The position numbers and the translations under genes were made by a program. The notes beneath the pieces were generated by a model, which saw only the letters and a program-made list of their open reading frames with translations, searched no databases and was not told the DNA's origin. Of a DNA stretch of 64,000 nt, positions 43,222 to 53,535 are shown piece by piece. The stretch's first letter is position 1. Each line of letters starts with the position of its first letter. Origin of the DNA: Nematopogon swammerdamellus (taxonomy: Eukaryota > Arthropoda > Insecta > Lepidoptera > Adelidae); NCBI GenBank assembly GCA_946902875.1, contig OX336354.1, positions 6,545,247 to 6,609,246 on the forward strand, read 5' to 3'.

Positions 43222-45012
43222 TTTTTATTTCATTCTTTTTAGTAATATTACAAAAAAAAAGAATAATCAAAATCGAATAATCGAAATTGGTTGAAGTGGC
43301 ACAAAATTATTCGCTGTGTCCAAGTACATCGACACCTCAATACTACACTGCAACAACTCCGAAATGGACAAATGTCTGGAAATTGCTTTGGAAACAGAGG
43401 GACACATCTTTGTCAAGGTATGTGTGAGGGTGGACCTAAGTGCTTTATTTTTTTTACTTTTATTCATTTATTTTTATTTATTTATTTTTATATATTTTAT
43501 TTATTGAACTGGTGGATAAGCCTACAAGCTATATGGTGGCATATTTAACTCAAAACTACAAAATTTTGAGCTGTTGCAGTATAGTGCTGAGATATCGACA
43601 TGCTTATCTTTTTATTGCTGAAAAAGACCACATCAAAAAAGTTTTACAGAAGGTAACCACAAACTATAGTTTTTTGTTTATTTTTCAAAAACAGCTAATC
43701 AATTTCGATAATATTTATATGGGACCACCTCTGAAGTATGACCTACCAAACAAAAAAAGAATAATCAAAATCGATTCATAATTGGCGGAGTAATCGCGTA
43801 ACAAACATACAAAAAAAAAACATACAGTCGAATTGAGAACCTCCTCCTTTTGAAATTGGTTGAAAAATAAAACATCGCCGTCTCTGTATACTCATGACTC
43901 GAGAACGGATCATCCGATTTATTGCAATCTAACACATTTCCGCTAGTTACATATACAACACCTCATTATGTTGTAAACGCGAGCGAGCCGCGAGCAGAAA
44001 ACGTTGAAAATCAACATGAATGTTAAACGGAACAGTGTCTGAAGCGACCACTTTGGCGACTTACCAAACGTTGATTGCCTATTCCAAGTACGTCTTTTAT
44101 GCAGCTAAACTTTGATGTGCCTATCTATTGTGAGAATTGTTATGGATAGTTTGAGCAACATTTCTTGAGGATAATTCGCAGATAAGCCAGCCATTAAAAA
44201 GTTAGCTTACTCCCAGCGCATGGTGTTTATTCTTTGAGGAAAACACATTTTCTTCAATCTCGGCGATAAGATGTGTAATTGATAAATGCTTGCTTTTTTA
44301 AAATGTTCTATGTTCATAATGTTTCTTACACAAATGTGCTAGCACAGTTTTCGAACTTACGTGAGAGTCTCGTCCTTTTTTATTTATGTTTGTGGAAAAT
44401 ACGAATAATCGTGGTAAATAGCTTTTAATATTTTTCTTTGAAGTCAATACGTAAATCCGATGACATGAATATCTTATTTATTTACGATAAAATCGACTTT
44501 CCCTTTTTTTCCGTAAAGCGAAATGCTCAAAAATATAATGTATATTTCCAGTTTTGTCTAGAACGACAACATATCAAAACCACATACGAAATTATTCGTA
44601 GACGAAATTCCTTAAAATGTTGTTCTAATTCAAGGAACTGTCTACACCTGGCGGTGGAAAATTGAAGTTTTCGCACCATAGCCTTCAACGTATTTCATTT
44701 TCACGCCGCTAGATGCCGCCAGTGGCGATAAAATGGTTCTTTTCTGGGATAAAATGGGGTGCCTGCCCTGCCAGTGCCAAACCAAATCCATCTTTCTTTC
44801 CCCTTAGCCCTTGGCCCTTAGCGAGTAGGATTGTATTTGCAAGTTACGAAAATGTTACATAGATGGCGCTTATCTTGGTAGGATTTTTGTTATATGTTGC
44901 TCATGTGTTTGAGCGAAACCTGGGATCAAAGTTCACGGTTTGATCGCTAGATGTCTGAAATTTAATTCCCAAGCCAAGCTGGAAATGTCTGTCATTGATC
45001 ATCTTTCATTTT
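43222..45012. other. No supported gene apart from a candidate exon
   Basis: AT-rich. 'aagaataatcaaaatcga' occurs at 43258 and again at 43757, bracketing the candidate exon at 43316-43417 and suggesting captured or inserted DNA. The rest shows no features. Confidence 0.4.
43316..43417 (+). CDS. Candidate exon or captured gene fragment
   Basis: Frame encoding SKYIDTSILHCNNSEMDKCL and EIALETEGHIFVK, directly followed by GTATGT at 43418. This reads like a real protein segment ending at a 5' splice site. Directly repeated flanks ('aagaataatcaaaatcga') and the nearby inverted repeats suggest it may lie inside a transposable element. Family not recognised. Confidence 0.3.
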
Positions 45013-45054
45013 GTAGAGCCCTCTACGAAGAAAACCACTCGTAGAGGGCTCTAC
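45013..45054. repeat. Short perfect hairpin
   Basis: 16-bp arms 'gtagagccctctacga' and its inverse around a 10-nt loop. Related 'actcgtagaggg' segments recur at about 45130. It may be part of a degenerate hairpin repeat (45013-45150). Confidence 0.7.
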
Positions 45055-45179
45055 GACGTACTCGCAGGGACGTTAGAGAGCTATTTAGCGTATCTACGAA
45101 ACACAAGTAGGACCATCTACGCTACGAGACACTCGTAGAGGGTCCTACGATAAAGTACCATCCTTATACCTTTAATAAA

Positions 45180-45375
45180 ATCCAACGTCTGCTTTCTGTC
45201 TGTCTATCTGTCCGCTTATAACTCGAGAACCACTGAACCGATTTTAATAAAACAAAATTCTACGGATAGCTTGATTCTTCCCATCAACTATAGGCTGCTT
45301 ACTATCACGCTAAATGGCTTATGAGGTTAGCAGTGAAGTGAAATATGAGAGCGGGCGGAGCCGCGGGCACAGCTT
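45180..45375 (+). mobile_element. Helitron-like repeat fragment
   Basis: 'tctgtctgtctatctgtccg', 'cttataactcgagaaccact', then 'gcggagccgcgggcacagct', the same GC-hairpin ending as 2143 and 46682, with CTTG in place of CTAG. Confidence 0.45.
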
Positions 45376-45517
45376 GTCATATATAAAATAACGAAGTGGT
45401 CCAGGATTGTTGGATTTTCACATATAAGGGGAGGAAACGGAGTGGTAAAGATTGTATGGGAATATCGTTTTTTTTTTAAAGGAAAATCATAATTATAGCT
45501 ACTCAAAACAAATAAAT

Positions 45518-45540
45518 GGGGGGGGGGGGGGGGGGGGGGG
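45518..45540. repeat. Poly-G tract (G23)
   Basis: An uninterrupted run of 23 G, then 'taggggggatggg'. Length is unreliable; G-quadruplex potential. Confidence 0.9.
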
Positions 45541-45585
45541 TAGGGGGGATGGGTGTGACGGTGGCCTCGCCTTTAGTTACTTACT

Positions 45586-46625
45586 TTCTTCGTGGAGGTT
45601 TATTGTATTCCAGAATGCAGCTCAGCCTGAAGCTACGCCGTTAGTTACTTACTTTATTTAAGAAGTTTTATCGTTTATCTACACGCCATTACTTTCATCG
45701 AGAAATCGAGAAGGTTTATCGTCTTCCAGAATACAGCTCGGCCTTCGGCCTCGCCCATAGTTACTTACTTACATCAAGAAGGTTAATCCTCTTCCTTAAC
45801 GCAGCTCGGCCTTCGGCCTGACCCATGGTTTATCCTCTTCCTAAACGGAGCTCGGCCTTCGGCCTCGCCCTTTGTTACTTACTTTCATCGAAAAAGTTTA
45901 TCCTCTTCCTGAACGCAGCTCGGCCTTCGGCCTCGCCCTTAATTACTTTCTTTCTTAGAGATGGTTTATCGTCTTCCTGAACACAGCTCGGCCTTCGGCC
46001 TCGCCCTCAGTTACTTACTTTCTTCGAGAAGGTTTATGGTCTTCCTGAACGCAGCTCGGCCTTGGGCCTCGCCCTCAGTTACTTACTTTCTTAGATAAGG
46101 TTTATCGTCTTCCTGAACGCAGCTCGGCCTTCGGCCTCGCCCTTAGTTACTTACTTTCTTCGAGAAGGTTTATAGTCTTCCTGAACGTAGCTCGGCCTTC
46201 GGCCTCGCCCTTAGTTACTTACTTTCTTCGAGAAGGTTTATAGTCTTCCTGAACGCAGCTCGGCCTTCGGCCTCGCCCTTAATTACTTACTTTCTTCAAG
46301 AAGGTTTATAGTCTTCCTGAACGCAGCTCGGCCTTCGGCCTCGCCCTTAGTTACTTACTTTCTTCGAGAAGGTTTATAGTCTTCCTGAACGCAGCTCGGC
46401 CTTCGGCCTCGCCCTTAATTACTTACTTTCTTCGAGAAGGTTTATAGTCTTCCTGAACGCAGCTCGGCCTTCGGCCTCGCCCTTAGTTACTTACTTTCTT
46501 CGAGAAGGTTTATAGTCTTCCTGAACGCAGCTCGGCCTTCGGCCTCGCCCTTAATTACTTACTTTCTTCGAGAAGGTTTATAGTCTTCCTGAACGCAGCT
46601 CGGCCTTCGGCCTCGCCCTCAGTTA
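45586..46625 (+). repeat. 68-bp minisatellite, about 15 units
   Basis: The unit contains 'ttacttactttcttcgagaa', 'ggtttat-gtcttcctgaac' and the self-complementary 'ggccttcggcc'. The period is 68 (for example 46201 to 46269). The first copies are diverged and shortened, whereas those from 46090 to 46600 are nearly identical, alternating 'ttagttac' and 'ttaattac', which suggests duplication of a two-unit (136-bp) block. It is joined on the right to a Helitron-like end. Confidence 0.95.
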
Positions 46626-46654
46626 CTTAATGTCTTCTTTGAAATACGAATTTC

Positions 46655-46683
46655 ACGCGAGCGGAGCCGCGGGCTCAGCTAGT
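46655..46683 (+). mobile_element. Helitron-like 3' terminus
   Basis: 'cgcgagcggagccgcgggct' followed by cagCTAG-T (CTAG at 46679-46682). It closes the minisatellite, so the array is probably the interior of a non-autonomous Helitron. Confidence 0.5.
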
Positions 46684-46804
46684 GTTTAATAAAATTGGTG
46701 TTAAATGTTCTGTATTTTTTTATACATATGTACGCCATTATAACTTTCACTACAATAGGGTTTTATGGAAAGATTTTTTTTTAATAGAAAGCGTGACCTG
46801 TGAC

Positions 46805-47040
46805 TCCGAGCCACCCATAAGGTGTCTAACGACGCCCATGGACATTCGGTTGGATGCGGGGGTTGCGAATGCCATGTCGGCCGGACAGGTGCCTATTCAC
46901 GCCTGAAGGACCCGTGACTATACTTGTGGTGAAATATGTGGGCAGGGAGAGCCTTCCAGAGTTTACCAGTTCTGTGAAGGAAAGATATACAGGACCGCAT
47001 CCGCGATAAGTCCAGCGTATATGCATTCAATCCCTTCCCA
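46805..47040 (-). pseudogene. LINE C-terminal fragment
   Basis: The minus strand encodes GVNRHLSGRHGIRNPRIQPN near its end, matching the plus-strand fragment at 59931-60207 (HLSGRHGIRNARVRPN). Upstream it shows degenerate 'SFTELVNSGRLSLPTYF', equivalent to the RVWN-LP-FP block. No endonuclease or catalytic domains remain. Confidence 0.7.
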
Positions 47041-47685
47041 GTGGGCGTTGTTAATATATTTACTGTTTAGAAATCCTTGTCTACTCGTGGAACATATAAC
47101 CAGTAAATATTCTCGTTTTTCGTTTACTTTAGTACATAATGCACCAGAAATGTCCCCCGCATCAGAAACTATGCGAGGTTCCTACCGAGAAGCGGTATAA
47201 TAATGCCAACATAATTAATTATATGCTGTAATGTAACTGTGTATATACATGTCAAGTCACAAAGCATTATGTGATGACGTTTATACTGCGAACATCGCCG
47301 GAAAAGTGAAAAGGGAAGAGATGTTTAAACCACGACAAACAGAGCCACGCACGCCACGCACGACGAACTCGTGCGACGAACAAAGGGAAAATGTCACAAA
47401 GTACGTGCTGTTCAAGAGTTACCTTATTTTAACGTGACGTTTGTTGCGGAAGTTGATCTTTATAGCCTGCTAAATTGTAAAAAAGTTACACCGAGTGTAC
47501 CAGGATTGCAGGAGGGTTGAGGTCAGTTCTTGTGGCCTTGGAAGGAACAAATTTGTGGTCCTTGCGTTTTGTTTTGTCAAGCGACCAGTTTAGAACCTAG
47601 AATTAAAACTGCTAGCACCCATTGAGATGAAATTATTTAATCATAATAAATATTGATATAGTTATGCGTAATGCGATTTACTCTA
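47041..47685. other. No recognised feature
   Basis: AT-rich with short chance frames only. Confidence 0.4.
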
Positions 47686-47810
47686 TTACTCAAATCAAAA
47701 CAAACGTGCAGTTCGCATAATATAGTTTTATGGCTCAGTGAAGGGAATCTCCCTTCACTAAGCCATAAAATTTTGTTGTGCGAGCTGCACGTTTGTTTTG
47801 ATTTGAGTAA
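47686..47810. mobile_element. 125-bp hairpin element
   Basis: Arms of about 60 bp ('ttactcaaatcaaaacaaac' outermost, 'tcagtgaaggga' innermost) around a 3-nt loop, with a few mismatches. No clear target duplication. Probable MITE. Confidence 0.75.
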
Positions 47811-48849
47811 GCTATTGTTATGAGAGAGTGAAACAAACAGAACATGGCGAAGCTGATCTTTTGAGGCTTACATCCTACGAAATTCCACTCTCTAGAATAG
47901 AATATAATTTCTTTTTTGCGTGCAATTGAATGAAGATCAGTACACTTAAAGAAACAAGAAATACAGGAGTTACCAAGGCGGACTTATTTCTGCAGGTGAT
48001 TTCTACCAAATTCAAATTCAAAAATATTTTTTTCAATAAATTTAAGACAGAAAAAAGGTATAAATGTAAAAAATAAAATAAGGTAACAGAATAAAATAAA
48101 AATAAATTATACAACTTAAAGACTAACTTATTACTTACCAGTCAACCTTTGGGTTATGAGGAATAAAATTATAGAGAACAAAAAATATGGGTAGTACAAG
48201 AAAGGGAGAAGGAAATTCCGAATACATAGGAAAACACTCTCTAGCAGGGTTGGCCGCTCCGGCACGCCCAAGCCGCGGAAACAACTGTACATAAATGCAG
48301 AAGATATAATACCGTATTTATAACCATTCTATATTCGAAATATTGACCGATCAAAATCGTGATTTTCGCCATTCGACTCGCGACTCAAACTCCACTCGAC
48401 TTACAACAAAGAATTTGTTTTAATTATCTTTTTAGGAGAGTTTGGTTGCGAAGAGTTTCTTTAATAGGAAGTTGGAAAAGGCCGTTGGAAAGTTTAACGA
48501 TTGGGGACGTTTAAAATCTTAATTTACTTTAACCCGACGAAGTACTTCGTCGCCCTAAGTCTTCAAATAACCGAGGCTTGATTGTGTTTCAGTTTTATCA
48601 AAGCCAAAAGTCAAGTTATGCATTTAGCATGTCCGAAAAGGTCCCACACATAAAATGTATGGTACCTACGTAGTATTTATAAAGTTCGCCCATTCCACAC
48701 CTTTGCAATGCTTCACAAGTGCTATCTAAAAAATTATAGGTATTGCTTTAAGAGTTTATATGATGCTAGAGGAAGAGCGGGATAGGGCTATACGGAATCG
48801 GTGAAAGAACGAAAGGGACAGACGTACACAATGACGTAATCGTAAATCT
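47811..48849. other. No recognised feature
   Basis: AT-rich DNA. I see no gene or repeat structure. Confidence 0.4.
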
Positions 48850-49180
48850 AAAATATGGGCTTTGTGAGGCCGGTACTTAAAAAGAATAGCCCCACTGCGT
48901 CTCTCCCCGTGCATGTCGTAAACAGCGACTAAGGGATAAGGACGAGATGCCGTGCTAAAGGGCGACAGGCTTGTCACCTCTCACCTTGGCGGGGTCCTTC
49001 CACCGAGTCGTGCAGCAGGTGAGTCTTTGTGCCTTACTTCTGCTTGATAGTTATCTTGTCCGAATACTTCGCTAAACGTGGTGGTCGATGTTGTGTTGCA
49101 ATTTACAAGAGTTCTTGCATCACAACATTACTCTGCTTACCCTGATTGTCGGGATACAGCGTGTGTGGTATTATGTAAAT
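48850..49180 (-). repeat. Dispersed repeat family C, uninterrupted copy
   Basis: The inverse of this stretch contains both halves seen at 22866-23000 and 23345-23420: 'cgctgtatcccgacaatcag' at one end and 'cttatcccttagtcgctg', 'gcagtggggctattcttttt' at the other. It gives the pre-insertion form of the locus hit by the SINE at 23001. Confidence 0.65.
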
Positions 49181-50213
49181 GTAATAGTTTTTTTCGGTGT
49201 TTTGAATGAAAAAATAACTTTTTTTTTAACGTAAAGCGCACCGGACTTGCTTTAAATTGAGATCAGTTAAGATTAAAATTTTCATGGTCTGATGTAAAGT
49301 ATTTATTAAATAGCGGTTTTATTGACAGTTTCGAGGTAACTTGGCAATTTTTTTCTATCGAGAAAATTGATTGGAATCATATTTTCGCCACACAATACCT
49401 ACTCACCATATATTTATTACAGAGTATTGTTGATATAACAGAGTATCATGTGAAGCAATGTGAGTATTATAAACTCTTAAGAAAATTTGTGCCGACTTGT
49501 AAGAAGTGTTCATCAAATGAAAACTTCAAGAGAAAAGGTTAAGTAATAGAATGCATTGAGATCATTTTTGAAATATTTGTCTGGTTGTGTGTTTGTGCAC
49601 ACATACGCATCACGTAAAAACTCCTGAACCAATTCTAATGGAGCTTTTAGAAAAATATAGGATTTAACTCGGTGTAAATACTTGAAATACCTTCTCTGTC
49701 AGTCTTTATCGGAACAAGCGAACAATCGGCACTGCTCCATTCTATTCTCTGTTCGTCTGTTGTCTCGTTCATATTCAAATGTGGGTCCGCTAGATGGCTC
49801 CACCGCTACCCGCGCTCTGAGCCGTTATTAGGTTGGAGTGCCACCCCTAGTGCGGTCAGCACACACATTCAATTATAATACATGATTACAAACACTTTGG
49901 GGTTTTGCTTTAGTGACTTTGCGACTTCGCCGTTATAGCCGCTTCCATTGTTTATGAAATTATGAAATACTGAGGCGACCCGCATTTTGTTTTTGTTAGC
50001 CTCCGAATGGATGAGGATATAACGCGTTCGGTGAGAAGTTTGTATTGTGTTTGCTGAAATTGCCAGTACGATGCGTTGTTGTTACGTATAGAAGTTCAAT
50101 TTGTTTTATATTTATGTCATCTCCTCGCTATTGTGGCTCGGTTCTAATGCCTGTAAATGCTGTAAACATTCCTTGTGTACCTAAAATGATATCCGTGTTT
50201 TCCTGTTTCGCAG
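49181..50213. other. No supported gene
   Basis: AT-rich up to about 49700, then a gene-flank-like region of mixed composition leading to the candidate exon at 50214. Confidence 0.35.
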
Positions 50214-50265
50214 GTAAGTCTTATACAACATAACTTTCCCAAGATGGCAGCGGAAACACCCAAAG
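50214..50265 (+). CDS. Candidate 5' coding exon (low confidence)
   Basis: A pyrimidine-rich 'gttttcctgtttcgcag' (ending at 50213) could be a 3' splice site. The exon ends CAAAG followed by GTAAGT (50266-50271), an ideal 5' splice site. It includes 'caagATGGCAG' (ATG at 50244), a strong insect initiation context, encoding MAAETPK before the intron. Alternatively the GTAAGT directly after CAG at 50214 is itself a donor. No family can be assigned from seven residues. Confidence 0.3.
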
Positions 50266-51969
50266 GTAAGTTACGTTCTAAACTTTTATTTCCAAAGTGC
50301 TTTTGTTCGCGTCGCCGACTTGAACAAACAGCATTGTTTCGTAGGACCTTTCCACCCAGTGCGGTTGTTTTGCACATTGTTCGCCAAACTCGCACAACGA
50401 CCCCGCTGCACCTTCGCTGGCGGCTACCAGGGACACAACAAAGAAGACGACACTCGTCGTCGCGACAATTTCACCCGGCGAGCGCCTTCAAAGGATCTCG
50501 CAGTCAACGGAAGCAAGGAGAGCGGGCGCATACTCGTGCTTAGTTCACGTCTTCGCCGCGGATGTCGCCCCGCGGCTCTTCACGTGTCGGGTTTCAGACT
50601 AGCTGAAATTTACTTTACATAGAGCCTAGTACATTAATAGAGTAACCGGTGGTGTTAGTACGGTGAGTACCAAATACCCCGTTCACTCTACCAATACAAT
50701 GTAGACGCAGTCTGTAGCTACCTGCCACTCGCCTGCGACTCTACCTGTGTAGACATGTTTCGGCTAATAGTATCAAGCTCATTGTAGCGATTTCAAGCTT
50801 ACACTCTTTTACTCTCTATTATCCCTCGTTACGACAACTGTTTTACACCACTTTTGTCTGTAAACGGCTACTTACTCCGAAACGATACAAAAACTGTACC
50901 AGCAGTCGTATACACTATTCGCCGAACAGATTTAATATGTGCACTTTTAAATGCAAGTGAAACCGACCGCATTTTGGAGGTCAGTGGGCGTAAACATTAT
51001 TGTCAAGAAATGTAAAGATGCGTTTACAAGGCTTAATTTACGGGGAGTAATATTCTTAATATTTTTTTTATAGTACTTGTGCCAATGAAAAAAAGTCTAC
51101 CTATCAAAAATAAAATTTTATTTGTAAGAGAGTTCAAATTATTAACCACATCAATACGATAAACACGCCAAGTTGTAGGGTAAACATGGACAATGAATGT
51201 AAGAACATTAGACGAGTGCTCACCGTGCAAGCAACATATTATGTAGACTGGCATTTCACCGCCATGTAAATGCTTGCTAGTTCTTTATCGCCAATCAATG
51301 CCATACGTTGTGATTTTTTTGGTATTAACTATGTTCGGCGGATAGACTATAGTCGTAACGTCGTCGGCCATAGTAACCGCGAATTCCAACCATGGGAACA
51401 CCAACAATATGAATATCCATGGTAAACTAAAAGTATTTATAGTCGTAACAATTATATGAAGTACTTACACTGATTTTACGCTAGAATGCCGTAGTGTGAT
51501 AACGAACACAATATGAGTAGTAAGTTGATTGCTATGTAACTACGCTTCGACGCCGCTTATGTACAAGAGAGTTCCACCAACCAACGCGCCGTGATGAGTC
51601 TGCGGTTTTATGAGCTCCGTGTACCTATTACCGAAGTTTCAACTTATTCGTGTGAAAATTTAATAAAATCGCTCACCCGTCTGAAATGTTTGACAAGTTG
51701 GAAACTACGAGCGCAATAAATGTCAGTTCAATTATTACAGACTGTCGCACCGGCCCGGATTTGACATCTGGCGCTATCGGCTATCGGCTAACAATACTGA
51801 GCGATAATGGAATTAATTTTCCAAAGGAGAGATAACGCGCGGTTCAATTGGTAACATTAACATTTTGAATAGAATTCATTTCAAATCTTCCGCACCTGAA
51901 ACTGCTTCTGGTATCTTTTAATACATACACCTTTTTATATTATGTATGATGCACCTCAGTTTGAAAGCG
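50266..51969. other. No supported gene; one dispersed repeat fragment
   Basis: 50632-50775 shares 'gagtaaccgg', 'tacaatgtagacgcagt' and 'ctctacctgtgtagacatg'-type blocks with 36310-36360 and 36810-36960. The remainder is unremarkable. Confidence 0.4.
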
Positions 51970-52410
51970 TATAGGCATTGCGATAGGTGTCCCATCAAGG
52001 CATTAGCTTTGTCTTGTCTCGTTTTGTAGGGTCACTGAATATATTCTACAGGTAATATCGTAGACACTGCTCGGAGGAACTTGCATGTCTTATTAGTTGC
52101 AATCCAATCTATATCTGCAGCGCTCGCCGCAGAGAAACTGAACACCCTTTCATTGTTGCATTTTGCTTTTGAGGACCCATCGTTTCTCAGAATCGTTCCT
52201 CTGTCGCACCGCTAGGGTGTGGAATTTTCTACAGGCGAGTTTGTTTCCCGATACTTTCAACCTGGGAAACTTTAAACGTTGTATTGACGAACTGGATAGC
52301 GCTTCTATAAATCCGCAAATCTGCTGGTATGGTGTCTCTGCTGAGCGTGGTTTCGCGACGTGATGTAGATTTGGCAGTTTCGGGTACTTCTGGTCCTTCG
52401 TCACAGCCAC
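51970..52410 (+). pseudogene. Degenerate LINE reverse transcriptase C-terminus
   Basis: Around 52163-52363 the frame reads SESFLCRTARVWNFLQASLF then FPDTFNLGNFKRCIDEL, the conserved closing block also seen at 12666 and 60060. Upstream, broken frames still show FYR and ELACL-like traces of the preceding thumb region. Many indels; an old copy. Confidence 0.72.
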
Positions 52411-53245
52411 CCATAATGGTTTTCATAAAAATGAAAGTTGATTGAACTATGACACTTTGTGCGAGTTGTCAAATATTTGCTTGACCTTACGGTCTTTATG
52501 GCTTTATAGTATGCACTCCATACTCTAACTGCCGTGAGATGCAAAAACAACTGCTATACATTGAATTTAGACTTCAGGCACTTTAGACGGATCCTCACAA
52601 AGTCGGTACAAGCCGATAATACCAAAGCAGTATTCCGCGGAGCATTCATACAAAATGTACATACCAGATAAAGCGAACGCCTTTGCCTGACAATGTCTAT
52701 CCTTGACGACAGTAAAAATGGTTTCGCTTCGAATGCTTGCGACTCCCTGGAAACCCGTAATAACCTCAAGTAGTGGCATTCTTTGTCTTCGTAGTTGGTT
52801 TGGGACCTATCTGGTATATTTTTTCCGCAGCGCAGAAATGGTATCTATAGCGCAGGTGTTTCGAACGCTAGCTAGAAGTTAAACAGTTCGATCTAGAATC
52901 CAGATGAAGGCTCCTCTATCTGGTGAAAAGATTTTAAAGGTTTAAATGTGTATTATACGAGTTATATGAAGACCGATATTGTCACACAAAGTCAAACTTA
53001 TTCACCATTGTTTAATTTAAAATATTAATGATCTAAAGTTCATTAAGTCATACTAGTGTTTTCGTTTGTTGCATAGTATTTACTTTGGATGTATTTACAA
53101 ACAAGAACCTACATAATGAACTGCAGAAAAATTGGATAGGTATGTCTTGCCGTGGACACACATAGACTGACTGACAGACTGTGCCTAACTTCAGATGACG
53201 ATGCTAGAAAATCGACCGTTTATGTATTCCCAAAGTATTGTATTG
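52411..53245. other. No recognised feature
   Basis: No gene or repeat that I can support. Confidence 0.4.
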
Positions 53246-53535
53246 CCGACGCACCAAAGTAGTCGATATTGGATACCGGGTGGCTAAGCTCAAGTGGCAA
53301 TGGGCTGGGCACGTCAGCCGAAGAGACGACGACCGTTGGAATAACCGTGTCCTACACTGGCGGCCGTGGACAGGAAAACGGAGTGTGGGAAGACCACCCT
53401 CCACGTGGGACGACGACATCAAGTACGTCGGCGGAAAGCAGTGGTTCCGTACCGCTGAAGGCCGGGAGGACTGGAGGAAAATTGGAGAGGCGTATGTCCA
53501 GCAGTGGACGCTTACACGCTGACTGACTGACATGT
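53246..53535 (+). pseudogene. RTE-type LINE C-terminal fragment, well preserved
   Basis: An open frame of more than 85 codons encodes RRTKVVDIGYRVAKLKWQWA, GHVSRRDDDRWNNRVLHWR, PWTGKRSVGRPPSTWDDD and IGEAYVQQWT to a stop, followed by TGAC repeats. It keeps the intact RTE C-terminus but lacks the whole endonuclease and polymerase. The 5' truncation point coincides with the copy at 5586. Confidence 0.9.

Noticed and set aside
45586..46625. 68-bp array considered as CRISPR or regulatory repeats
   Set aside because: The complete unit is repeated without variable spacers. It behaves as a minisatellite.
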